NCBI GenBank assembly: GCA_965205965.1
Contig: CBDBHT010000006.1
Span: forward strand, 310,001 to 374,000
Reading direction: 5' to 3'
From: Bin55 sp965205965
GTDB lineage: Bacteria; Pseudomonadota; Gammaproteobacteria; Pseudomonadales; Azotimanducaceae
Length of the DNA stretch: 64,000 nucleotides
Shown here: one piece after another, positions 9,162 to 18,928 of the stretch
How the letters are laid out: every line of letters begins with the position of its first letter
Numbering within the stretch: position 1 is the first letter of the stretch
Notes under the pieces: model-generated
Seen by the model: only the letters and a program-made list of their open reading frames with translations
Told to the model about the DNA's origin: nothing
Databases searched by the model: none
Made by a program: the position numbers and the translations under genes

Positions 9162-10010
9162 CAATGGCATTCGTTTAGTGAATTTTGCCATTCGGTTAAG
9201 GATTCGGTCTTAGGCCTTGGTTATCCGCTGGTTTTTTATTCCGTTAGTGGGCTGTCGTTGCCGGTGCCCCCCTTCCTCGGTGCCACTTTCCGATCGGTTT
9301 TCGGGATCGTCGCTCATAGGACCGGCCCGGACGGAGCCGTTGCCGACACCGGACGATCTCGCCGACCATGCGAGCCACGGTTTCCTGGAGGGCGGATGCC
9401 TGCTGAAGTAGCAGGCTCTCGATGTTGGCCGCCACCTCCGCAAGTCCGTGCTTGAAATTCGTTTGCATCAGCGGCTTGCCGTCGTTCGGCAGACGTCCGT
9501 TCAAATGATCCTCGCCATGGTTGGCGAACGGCCGGGTCATGGTAATTAGGGTGAAGCAAGAGCATACAATTCTTGTTTCACTCCGCGAGGCAGGTTCAGG
9601 GAGGCTCCATCAGACTGCAAATACCCGATGCCCCTGCCACCGCCGGTCCGTGTCGGGACGGACTTTCCGTTCGTGCCGGGGTCGGCCTTCGGCGTCGAAG
9701 ACTACCTTGAGGATTTCCTGGTGCAGGGTCTTGAACAGCTTCTCGTCCAGCTTGCCCCGGGCACTGCAGATGGAGGACGGCGACACCGGAGCCGGCTGTG
9801 GCAGTTCGATCCCCATCGTCCGGCACTGCCCCCACAGTTCGGCAAGCGTAGTCGCATATCCCGGACGCCCCTTCGAGAACACCAGCCGGAAAATGAACAG
9901 CACGACCATCAGCGTGTTCAGCACGCGCCGACGTCGCTGCCAGATCCGGTCATGCCGGTTGGCGACATCCACGAGGTTCTCGATTCGGGAATCCCTCAAG
10001 TTTGCACCAG
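9162..10010 (-). pseudogene. DruA-IS4 element copy 1, internally deleted
   Basis: Member of the IS family described at 18.9-21.0 kb. The left end at 9162 carries the CAATGGCATTCGTTTAG tip. The N-terminal transposase part (9999-9610) reads RHDRIWQRRRRVLNTLMVVL and GQCRTMGIELPQPAPVS up to HRVFAV, then the coding sequence jumps from LNLPRG directly to VKQELYA, skipping roughly 200 residues that include the middle catalytic region. The C-terminal part ends in LPNDGKPLMQTNFKHGLAEV and a basic tail. The junction differs from that in the 1133-bp copies, so this deletion arose independently. It was inserted into the IS1182 remnant. Confidence 0.8.
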
Positions 10011-10035
10011 AGACAATCTAACTAGTAGGCTACCC

Positions 10036-10735
10036 GTTCTAACAATACGTGTTTATAATAGTGGAGTGGAAGGGGTTCTGGGATCAGGAGGATTCGATGC
10101 CGAAGAAATACATGGTGGAGTTAGCTCGGGATGAGCGGGATGAGTTGGAAGCGGTGCTGAAGTCGAGCACGCGTCGTGCGGGGTCGGCGACGAAGCTGCA
10201 GCGTGCACGGATTCTGCTGGCCGTGGATCAGGGGGTCGCTGGCCCGGCACTGACGGACATGCAGGTGGTGGATGCGCTGGGGGTGACGGAGCGGACCTGC
10301 CAGCACGTGCGTCGGCGGGCGGTGGAGCAGGGTCCGATGAAGGCTCTGGAGCGCAGGCCTCGGCCGTTTCCTCCGGTGCCGAAGAAGCTGGACGGGGAGA
10401 AGGAAGCGCGTCTGGTTCAGGTGGCCTGTTCGGTTCCACCGGAAGGCCGCGTTCGGTGGACCGTGAAGCTGCTGGCGGAAGAGCTGGTGCGGCTGGAAGT
10501 GGTCGAATCGATTTGCGAGGAGACCGTGCGGCAGGCGTTAAAAAAAACGAATTGAAACCGTGGCGGCGGGAAATGTGGTGTATCCCGAAGAAACAAAGCC
10601 ACCATTTCGTGGCCGGCATGGAGCGGGTGCTCAAGGTATACCGGCGGCCGTACGACCCGCGGCATCCGGTGGTGTGCATGGACGAGATGAGCAAGCAGCT
10701 CGTGGCGGAAGTCCGCTCGGCGCGAAATTTTCGGG
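10036..10735 (+). pseudogene. IS630-family element, type A copy 1, 5' part
   Basis: Truncated copy of the element at 60.9-62.1 kb. ORF1 from 10097 (MPKKYMVELARDERDELEAV) carries the DNA-binding domain with VVDALGVTERTCQHVRRRAV and ends at a run of eight A residues, where a -1 shift leads into ORF2 (KPWRREMWCIPKKQSHHFVA, then VVCMDEMSKQLVAEVR). It stops at about 10722, after the first catalytic Asp, where IS256 sequence begins. A 3' end of the same element type is found at 16196-16340, but about 400 bp of the middle are missing, so the two pieces cannot simply be rejoined. Confidence 0.85.
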
Positions 10736-10739
10736 CGTC

Positions 10740-11976
10740 TCATGCCGCCTCCCGCCATGCCTCGGATTCCGGTTCGGATGCGCGAACCACGCCGATCCGG
10801 CCATATAGATAACGCTGCCCCGTCAGCCACCGCTCATGGGTCTCCGTCGCAAGTGCCAAGATCAGACGCAGACAGGACTCCACGTTAGGGAAGATCCTGA
10901 TGACACGCGTTCGCCGGCGGAGCTCCTCGTTGTACCGCTCCAGCATGTTCGTGGACTTCATCCGCAGGCGATGTTCCCTGGGCAGCCGATACACCGTCAG
11001 CGTCTCCTCGACATGATCCTCGACCCATTCCACCAGCTTGCCCAACCCTTTCTCATCGCCCCAATGGGTCACCCAGGCACCCAACGCCTCACGTGCCTCG
11101 CCGACATGCTCATGGCCCCACAACCATTTCAGACCCTCCAGACACGCGGGATCAGCACTCCGCGACAGCTTGTCCCTGGCATTGCGCAGAAAATGGACGC
11201 AGCACCGTTGCCACAGCGCGGTCGGCAGCACTTTCGAGATCGCATGCTTTAATCCCTCATGCTTTAATCCCTCATGACGGTCCGAGACCACATACTCGAC
11301 TCCCCGCAGGCCACGTTCCTTCAGATGCGACAGGAATTCCGTCCACGACACCTCGCTTTCCCGGTTCGCCACCTCCGCCGCCAGCACCTGACGCCGACCC
11401 TCGCCGTCAATCCCGAGGGCAATCTGCACCGCCCGGGAGCGCACCGAGCCCTCCTCTCGCACCTTCTCATACCGGGGCATCCAGCAGCACATACGGATAC
11501 GCCTCCTCCAGCCGACGTTCCGCAAACGCCTTCAGCGACGCGTCCAGCTTCGACACCATGGCCGAGATCGTCGCCGGTGAAAACTCGTGACCGCACAGAT
11601 CCTCCGCCAGTCGGCTCACCCGACGCGTCGAGACCCCCTGCACATACATCTCCGACAGCACCGCCACCAGGGCCTTCTCCGAACGCTGATAGCGCTCGAA
11701 CACCCGCGTGCTGAACTGGCCGCTGCGTTCCTGCGGAACCCTCAGCTCGATCTCGCCCACCTTCATCGTCAGATCGCGCCGGTAGTATCCGGAACGGTAG
11801 CCCTGACGCGTCTTCGTCCGCTCGCTCTTGCCCGCTCCCAGAAACTCCGTCATCTCACTCTCCAGCACCTCGTTGAGCGTCTCTTGCACCAGCCGCCTCA
11901 CAAAGTCCTCATCGTCCGCCAGATGATGACATGCCGACTTCTTCGTGTCATTGTGCGTATAATCTTCCCGAATCAT
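10740..11976 (-). pseudogene. IS256-family (mutator-type) transposase, frameshifted
   Basis: Reads as two overlapping minus-strand frames. The first, from MIREDYTHND, includes VRRLVQETLNEVLESEMTEF, the GYRSGYYRRDLTMKVGEIEL block and EEAYPYVLLDAP, with the first catalytic Asp. Near 11478 the frame shifts to RYEKVREEGSVRSRAVQIAL, YVVSDRHEGLKH (second Asp) and YNEELRRRTRVIRIFPNVES with the catalytic Glu. So all three acids persist but in two frames. A perfect 15-bp tandem duplication (11243-11257, 11258-11272) adds five codons (HEGLK) next to the second Asp. The start at 11976 is chosen because AAAGGAGC precedes it by six bases. It is fused to IS630 at its 3' end. Confidence 0.88.
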
Positions 11977-12017
11977 TTTTTGCTCCTTTGTCATAAATTG
12001 TGTCATGAATGATTCGC

Positions 12018-12043
12018 GCCTGGACGCGGTTCCGCGTCCAGGC
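12018..12043 (-). promoter_or_regulatory. Perfect hairpin in the IS256 leader
   Basis: A perfect 12-bp inverted repeat (GCCTGGACGCGG, two bases, then its complement) lies about 42 bases upstream of the chosen IS256 transposase start. There is no T-run, so it is not an ordinary intrinsic terminator. In IS elements such leader hairpins can suppress expression from outside transcripts; here that function is inference. Confidence 0.55.
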
Positions 12044-12045
12044 AT

Positions 12046-13129
12046 CTCCACATTCCCGATAAAACATCAGATTCTAACCATCCGTCTGTCGTTACAGCTC
12101 GTTTTTCGTTTTTGCAGATAAATTTATACATAACCTCCGTGATCCAGGTCCATTGGCATTCGGGTTTCCGGACCCGCTTCGGGGTGCGTTCCCGGCACTG
12201 CAGCACCGTCACCCGACGGTCGGACCGGGACGCACTGAGCGGGACGTCTTCTACCACTCGTAGCCGGCGGTCCACGGCGCGCCCCTCCTCGCTCGGGTCC
12301 GCAAACCAGTCCCGCCGAAGTGTCCTCCAGATGTTGGAACAGCACCGCATGGTCGTTCTCCCGCGCACCGATCAGGTACCGCAAGTTCAGACGCTCCAGC
12401 AGGTCAAGATGTGGTCCGTTGGAGGCCAGGCCGTCCTCCAGCACGATCACTTGCACATGCGGATGCTCCCGACGCAACGCTTCCAGAAACCGCTTCGAGG
12501 CATTGCGCTCGCAATCGTTCTTCGCCTGACCGTCCTGCCGGACGATCGGTTCCGGTGCTAGCGGGATCACGGCCCGACAGTCCAGATGCACGATCGCACC
12601 GGCCAGCATCTGATGGTGATAGGTGACCGTGCCGTTGCGGTGACGCCGCTCGCAGCAGTACTTGCAGCGCACGGCTCCCGATGCAAAAAAGCCCGTGCCG
12701 TCCAGCGACAACAGATAGTGGTGGCCGTACACCGCATAAGGCTTCAGCACCTTGCCTCGCTGCAGTTCGCGGAACAGCCGCCGGAAGACCGGGCGCAAGG
12801 CACGCGCCGGAACCCGGTCCAGACGCGTCCGCATCTGCGTGTCGCACGGCACCCGACCCACCTGATACAGCCCGCCGTAAATTACCCCGAACCCGTCCAT
12901 CCGACCGCACCTCGCGGTCAAACTGCAGCAACGACGGGGACTTCAGACCGAACATCGCCACAGCCGACATCAAACAGTCGACCAGACGATAAGTGCGGAC
13001 CGGCGTCCCGTCTTCAATCCGTTCAAAACACCGCCGACTCAACGTCAGCAGTCCCGCAGCATTCAATCGCTTGCGCATCGCTTGTCGAGGCATCCTTTCC
13101 TCCATGATCGGGTCGTAAACGGCTATCAT
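12046..13129 (-). pseudogene. DDE transposase of unassigned IS family, frameshifted
   Basis: Minus-strand remnant in at least three frames. The N-terminal frame has RKRLNAAGLLTLSRRCFERI and FGLKSPSLLQFDREVR. It then shifts to VPCDTQMRTRLDRVPARALR, YLLSLDGTGFFASGAVRCKY, TYHHQMLAGAIVHLDCRAVI, PLAPEPIVRQDGQAKNDCER and IVLEDGLASNGPHL. A last shift gives QWTWITEVMYKFICKN at the C-terminus. The pattern of acids (SLDGTG, VLEDGLASN) is that of a DDE transposase. I recognise the family from many genomes but cannot assign the IS family name with certainty. Confidence 0.7.
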
Positions 13130-13199
13130 AAACCATCACCTCAGACCACCAAAGTCTGCGAAAAATGACCAGACGCAGACGCTCAAACCCCCGCCAACT

Positions 13200-14608
13200 C
13201 CACCTTTTCACAGGAAGCGGGAATTGCTGTTGGGATTTCAGCATCTGTACGTGTCGTGTCGGGAGGAATTGGAAGCGTTACTGGGTTGCCATGTGACCGC
13301 GGATCGGGATCCGGAGAACGGTCGGCCGGGGATGACGCTCTGGCGGGTTCTGGTGATGGCGGTGCTCAAGCAGGGTTTGGATTGCGACTACGACGATCCC
13401 GCTCCTGCCCTTCGGGCGAGGGATCCGCAAACCGTCTGGGGGAGTTGGTGAACCATCACCAGGTGGTACGGAAGATGCTGCAGCATGGGTTTCTGGATGA
13501 CTGGACGTACTCGGTTCGCACCTTGCAGGACAACGTGTCGCTGGTGACGCCGGCGTTGCTACAGGAGTTGAATGCACTGTTGGTGCGGGAGGGTTATGCG
13601 GTGGCGGGAAAGCCCCCTGGCACCGCCTTGGACGGTTGGGTTGACTCGTTCGTAGTGGAGACGGACGTGCATTACCCGACGGACGTGAACCTGCTGTGGG
13701 ATGCGATGCGGGTGCTGCTGACGGAGGTTTCGGTCTGTTGCGGATCGCATGAGGTGTCGGGATGGCGGCAGGGGCAGTACTGGCGGAGCCAGGTTCGGCA
13801 GGGCTATCAACGGGTGAGCCGCGCGCGGTTGTGGTGCCGACGCCCGAAGGCGGTGGCGGCGTGGTTGACCCTGTGCGGCGATCTGACGGGGCGTCTGGGC
13901 GACACGCTGGAGGAGCTGGAAGGATTGCCGGAGGGCTCGGTGTCGCCGGCGCAGCTGTCGCGATGGCGCTGGTTTCACGCCTGCTCGGTGCGTTTGCAGG
14001 ATCAGATCCGCCGTCGCGTGCTGGAAGGGGAAACGATCCCGCACGAGGAGAAGCTATTCTCGCTGTTCGAGCCGCATACGCGCTGGATCATGAAGGGCAA
14101 GGCCGGCCGGTGGAGCTGGGGGTTCCCCTGACGGTGCTGGAAGATCAACATCCGTTCAGTTCATCCTGGGTTGGCACTTGCAGTGGCATGGCGGCGATGT
14201 GGACGTGGCGGTTCCGCTGGTGGCGGCATGCCAGGCACAGTATCCGGAGTTGCGCGGATGCAGTTTCGACCGGGGGTTCCACAGCCCCGCCAACCAACAG
14301 CAACTGGCCGCGGTGCTGGGGCACGTCGCGTTGCCCGCGAAGGGGCGAGGCACGGAGGCCAGTCGAGCCCGGGAAGGTAAAGCATCGTTCGTGGCGCGAC
14401 GCCGGTGGCATCCGGGCGTGGAATCGGCGATCCATGCGTTGGAAAGTCATGGCTTGGACCGGGTGCGCACGCAGGGCCGGGAAGGCTTCGAACGCACCGT
14501 GGGTATCTCGATCCTCGCAGCCAACCTGCACCGACTCGGACGCTTGCTGCAGCAACGGGCGGCGCGGCGGTCCCATCGCACGCACGCACCACCCTATCGA
14601 ATGAAACT
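13200..14608 (+). pseudogene. ISNCY-like transposase, copy B
   Basis: The longest copy of this family in the window. The N-terminus reads LLLGFQHLYVSCREELEALL from 13224, shifts frame near 13430 at a short insertion, continues from RLGELVNHHQVVRKMLQHGF through QLSRWRWFHACSVRLQDQIR to LFEPHTRWIMKGKAGR, then shifts again near 14110 and 14178 to GGDVDVAVPLVAACQAQYPE, GCSFDRGFHSPANQQQLAAV, the ARRRWHPGVESAIHALESHG block and ISILAANLHRLGRLLQQR. At least two frameshifts make it non-functional. It ends abruptly near 14608 where IS1380 sequence starts. Confidence 0.78.
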
Positions 14609-15480
14609 ATATGGGGAATTGCTGGCGTCGTGGTGGAGACGCTCGAGACGCTAGTGGACCGGTTGCGGAAGCGATTTCCGCAGGTGTCGATCCTGATCCG
14701 CGCCGACGGTGCCTACTGCCGCGACGAGTTGATGGCGTGGTGCGAGGCGCGGGGCGTGGATTACGTGCTAGGGTTGCCGCGCAATGATCGGCTGAAAGAC
14801 CGGGTCAAGCCGTTGATGGACGATCTGCGGGACCGGTTGAAGCGGGATCCGCACTATAGCGCAGCGAGCGGTCCGCGGCTACCAGAGCTTCGGCTATCGC
14901 ACGCGCGACAGCTGGACCCGCGAACGCCGCGTGATCGCCAAGGCCGAATGGCTGCCGGGACAACCGATCGGCAACGCGGACGGGGAACCGGCCGGCAAGG
15001 CCGACGGCGGACCGGAGACCGGCGCGGAAGGCCCATGTGCGCCGATCCGGCGAGACCCGATACAACAGCCGCTTCGTCGTCACCTCGCTCCGGAAACCCG
15101 ACGCGCAAACGGTCTACGAAGCGATGTACTGTGACCGGGGCGAGGCCGAAAACTGGATCAAGGAACAGAAGAACGATCTGTTCCTGGCCCGATGCTCCAG
15201 CAGCCTCTGGAACGTTAACGCACTCCAGCTCCGGCTGAGTGCACTGGCCCATGCCATCTATTGCATGATGAAGCACCGGCTCGAGAAGCTCCCGGTATCC
15301 GCCATGCTGCGCCGAAGCCACCCATCGACGCTGCGCGAGCGGCTGTTCCGGATCCCTGTGCGCGTGACGGTGTCCACGCGGCGGACCCATCTGGCACTCG
15401 GAGATCCGCCTTCCCGTACTGGAAGGATTTCCGGTTGATCTGGGCCAGCCTGGCACCGATGTAAAAGCCCGGTTCAACCG
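14609..15480 (+). pseudogene. IS1380-family transposase, C-terminal two thirds
   Basis: Begins with VVVETLETLVDRLRKRFPQV and SILIRADGAYCRDELMAWCE, the second catalytic region of IS1380 transposases, then YVLGLPRNDRLKDRVKPLMD. A frameshift near 14870 is followed by RYNSRFVVTSLRKPDAQTVY, the YCDRGEAENWIKEQKNDLFL motif with the catalytic Glu, and LSALAHAIYCMMKHRLEKLP. The N-terminal third is absent because the ISNCY-like sequence abuts it. A complementary N-terminal part of the same family is at 29.7-31.4 kb. Confidence 0.82.
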
Positions 15481-15535
15481 GGTTCATGACGCTGGCGGCG
15501 GAGCCTGCCGATTACACACATCTCTCGCTTGACTT

Positions 15536-16010
15536 CTATTTGTCGGATTGCAACAGTTTATAGACGTAGTCGGATCCTTTCTGCTGGACGAGGCGGATGA
15601 GTCGCTGGTAGGCATCGGCCTGATGTATCAAGGCTGTGTATCCCTTCCAGATCGTCTCGTACCCGGGCGGGGGATCGCTGCGACGGTTCTTGGAAGTCAC
15701 CCGGCATGGCGATGGACAGGAGTGCCTTTTACCGAGATCGTTGGGTGACGGGCTGCGTGGGTCATCCAAGGTCAGGTTTCCGCAGCACGGTGAGCATCAT
15801 CGTCTCGGCGGGATGTTCCTAGGTGAGCGCGTCCCAAGCGGGTGAGTGCGGCCAATCGCCCAGTACCCAACGCGCGCGGGGTCACGGTGCGCTGCAGGGC
15901 CTCGATCTGGCATCCGGTCTTGAGAGCAGCCGGAACCAGTCTTCGATGCGTCAGCGTAGACGATACCACTCCAGCATCTGCAGGTTGGTCAGCAGCCAGC
16001 CACTATGAAG
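15536..16010 (-). pseudogene. Tn5-like IS4-family transposase, C-terminal remnant
   Basis: Reading the minus strand from 16010, broken frames give LQMLEWYRLRWRIEDWFRLL, then LKTGCQIEALQRT, which is the Y-R-E-containing C-terminal segment of IS50/Tn5-type IS4 transposases. It ends near 15536 with GSDYVYKLLQSDK. Several frameshifts and stops are present. From 16011 to 16195 I see only short non-coding sequence, including GTTATGAGAAATCCGGG, typical of an IS end. Confidence 0.6.
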
Positions 16011-16195
16011 TCAAGCTGTACTTACTGTGTAATCGGCAGGGCGGAGCGCGCTGGCCTCCCCGCGCCCGGATGCTCAGCGATTCGCCGTCCCGCCCTCCGA
16101 GACCTTTTCAAACTCGCGACGCGACATTCCATGCCCCGTACCCGACGCACCCCGTGAAAAACATTATTTTCGACTTGGTTATGAGAAATCCGGGT

Positions 16196-16340
16196 TAGTC
16201 ACGTCGGAAACGGCGGGCCTGGGCCGAGGAGCGCAATCGCGAACAGACCGGGGCCAACCTGGCAGCCCAGCGTCGACGACACGCGCACCAAACTGAAGCA
16301 TCTGTACCCAAAAATTAAAACTAGTTAGACTACTAGCTAT
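16196..16340 (+). pseudogene. IS630 type A, 3' end fragment
   Basis: Matches the last 145 bp of the type A element at 60.9-62.1 kb (SETAAWAKERNREQTG region through LKHLYPKIKTS, then the ACTACTAG end). The reading frame is disrupted. Together with 10036-10735 it may derive from one original insertion later filled by other elements, but the middle part is missing. Confidence 0.75.
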
Positions 16341-16425
16341 CCGCCTCAAAAAATGAGCGTGCGAGATTCGTTGGCGCAATATGCAATATACCGTTGAAAT
16401 CGTGTCTATTAATCAATCCTTATGT

Positions 16426-17000
16426 TCAGTATGTAAGCCCCTGAGGCACTTTCACATCCAGTGACACTGCCATCATACCACCCACAAAACCAGAGATGGT
16501 CTTGCCAGCCTCAATATAGGTATCTGCTGCCGTAGTCACCACGTCGTTGGCATCCTTTACCTCCTGTACATCCTTAACTTGGCCGAATTGATTGAGGATC
16601 TGACGGCAGATATCAATGTCACGAATCCCTTTGTATGCTACAGCCAGATCCCTATCGACAGATTAGAAGGCGTAGCAGTAATCTCCGTTCCAAATATATT
16701 CTGGCCGTTTGCTAGTCCGCTTTGCCCCAGATACGGTTTCAGTGCAGCCATGGTCGCACCAGCGTATTTGTTCTGCTTCCCCGGTGCGTATTTGTATTCA
16801 TGAGCAGCCTTCTTGATCATCTGGATCTCGGCTATCGCCGTCTGCGCGTCAGACTTGTCGCCGAGCATGGTGTACATCGCCCAGACGCCAATCAATACGC
16901 CTGCAATGATCCCGAACACCAACAGGATCTCAGCTATCGAATAGCCATTTCGCCTGCGCTGGAGAAGACATTGATTTAGTTCTTTAAGCTGTTTTGTCAT
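16426..17000 (-). pseudogene. Type IVb (PilS-like) pilin, single frameshift
   Basis: The frame from 17000 starts MTKQLKELNQCLLQRRRNGY and has a class-III pilin leader ending in RRRNG followed by YSIAEILLVFGIIAGVLIGV, the hydrophobic N-terminal helix of type IV pilins. AGGAGA lies nine bases upstream of the ATG. The frame stops at about 16638 after SNLSIG, but a one-base shift restores DLAVAYKGIRDIDICRQILN and continues to a stop at 16426 with GGMMAVSLDVKVPQGLTY. The total, about 190 residues, matches PilS-type pilins of plasmid or integrative-element thin pili. No other pilus gene is in the window. It is either a recent pseudogene or a sequence error. Confidence 0.8.
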
Positions 17001-17743
17001 AACAGGGGTTTCTCCTGATCTATCTCTCATAGTTAAAGTTAGTCGTGTCGATACTCCATGGCCGTCTAAACTTTGATCTATGATAGATACCACACCCTCG
17101 CTGACTATACATGCTGGCAAGGCTATTTTTGACTTTGGATTTAGTAAAGCCGTCATATTCTTTCATATAGCACTCTATCAACATCAATAAAATAACCAAA
17201 GTATCGACTATTAACGATTATGAACAGATACCAACTTAATGACAAGCGCAATATAATGTAAATATTACTGGTAATATTTGCATAAATTATTATTTATTCC
17301 ATCTTTCATCACAATAAAAATCGCCAAGCCGAGTAAGCAACATGACATTTTTTATTTACAGTTTCCATACTTTCCGACTGACCATGACGATACGATGCCA
17401 CAGGGATCACTTTCCGCACATACTCGGGTAGGGTTCCCGCTACATCAGAGTGGGACGAAAGCCAGAAATTCCCTGTTCACGGGGAATTTCTGGAGATATA
17501 ACCGAAAATAGTGTTTGGGGAGTCACGGGCATGGGCGGGTGTTTCAGCTCAGCCGTTCCTATAAATAATGTCTGTGCGAAAACCCTGACGATTCTACCAA
17601 AGCATTGATGATTGCGGCATGGGAGGGTATTTTGAGCTAAAATGCTGCGGGTGAAGATTGCCGTTGGAGGCGTTGAAATGGGCTTTTTTGGGGTTTTCAG
17701 AGGGGGGGGGGTCTGTGCGGATCTTCGTCGGGAGGGCAGCGAT
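17001..17743. other. Gene-free stretch with palindrome and IS debris
   Basis: No convincing gene. The first 430 bases are AT-rich. From about 17440 transposon-like sequence begins, including a perfect 12-bp palindrome, the 27-bp motif shared with 7996-8025, and a run of ten G residues at 17702-17711. The rest looks like the leader of the ISNCY-like fragment that starts at 17744. Confidence 0.5.
17462..17493. repeat. Perfect 12-bp inverted repeat
   Basis: CCAGAAATTCCC and its exact complement are separated by eight bases. No T-run follows. It lies just before the 27-bp motif shared with 7996-8025, so it may be part of an IS end or a transcription-blocking hairpin. Confidence 0.55.
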
Positions 17744-17811
17744 CATGAGACGTTTCGAGCACGCCTTACGGTTGGATGAGACGCCGGTCGGTGAGATCAA
17801 GATTAATTAAC
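17744..17811 (+). pseudogene. ISNCY-like transposase, N-terminal stub
   Basis: Encodes MRRFEHALRLDETPVGEIKI and then a stop. This is the expected N-terminus of the family whose later parts are at 1-818 and 13.2-14.6 kb. It is cut at 17812 by the IS256-type inverted repeat, so the IS256 element landed in it. Confidence 0.6.
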
Positions 17812-17956
17812 AGTTGTGTCAAGAATTTTCTGCAATTTCCAGTGGCAACGGAGACCCGGCCATTATAGATAACGCTGCCCCGTCAACCACCGCTCATGGG
17901 TCTCCGCCGCAAGTGCCAAGATCAGACGCAGACAGGACTTCGCGTTAGGGAAGATC

Positions 17957-18928
17957 CAATGGCATTCGTTTAGTGCATTTTGCCATTCGGTTAAGGATTC
18001 GGTCTTGGGCCTTGGTTATCCACTGATTTTTTATTCCGTTAGCGAGTTGCCGGTGCCGGTGATCCTCTTCCTCGCTGCCACTTTCCGGCCGGTTTTCGGG
18101 ATCGCCGTTCATAGGACCTAGCCGGACGGAGCCGTTGCCGACACCGGACGATCTCGCTGACAATACGGGCCACGGTTTCCCGGAGGGCGGATGCATGCTG
18201 AAGTAGCAGGCTCTCGATGTTGGCCGCCACCGCCGCAAGTCCGTGCTTGAAATTCGTCTGCATCAGCGGCTTGCCGTCGTTCGGCAGACATCCGTTCAGA
18301 TGATCCTCGCCGTGGTTGGCGAACAGCCGGGTCATGGCAATGAGGGTGAAGCATGCATACAGTTCCTGTTTCACGCCGCGCTCGCTTTGCCCATGAAAGT
18401 CCTCAACCTCCATCAGCCGTTTGGATACCTTGTACAGTTCCTCGATGCCCCATCTCGCGTGATACAGATCCGACAGTTGGTCAATGGAATACGGGTTCCG
18501 GTCCAGCAGGGTCGTTCCCAGGATGAAGACGGTATCGCCCACGGCATATTTCACCAGCCGCATGCGGTTCCGGGGTTCCTTCGGCGTAGTCTGGTCACCG
18601 TGCCTTGGCGGGGAACGACCTCGATGACCGTATCCCGGCGGCTGCCGTGGATGAAGCGGTCAACATCTCATAGGAATAGTAGCCCCGGTCGTAGATCACC
18701 ACATCGTTCGCCGACAGCACGTTCAGGTGGGCCAGTGCCGCCTCGCGCTCATTTCTATGCGTATGCAGGTCGAAGTCGAGCGGTAGTCGGGACTGCAACC
18801 GGATACAGGCAACTCACCAGACCCTACGGATAGTGGGCACCGTCTACCGGCGTCCGCCAGCCTTCATGCACCAGTCCGCGCGGCAGGTTCAGGGAGCTTC
18901 CATCGACCGCAAACACCCGATGCCCATG
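17957..18928 (-). pseudogene. DruA-IS4 element copy 2, 3' part
   Basis: The left tip at 17957 (CAATGGCATTCGTTTAG) sits in IS256 coding sequence. Reading the minus strand from 18928: VFAVDGSSLNLPRGLVHEGW with the first catalytic Asp, then a frameshift to LAHLNVLSANDVVIYDRGYY with the second Asp, a gap, and RLVKYAVGDTVFILGTTLLD, LSDLYHARWGIEELYKVSKR with the Y-R-E signature, and the conserved C-terminus. Some residues between the second Asp and the last block are lost. The 5' half is absent because copy 3 begins at 18929. Confidence 0.8.
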
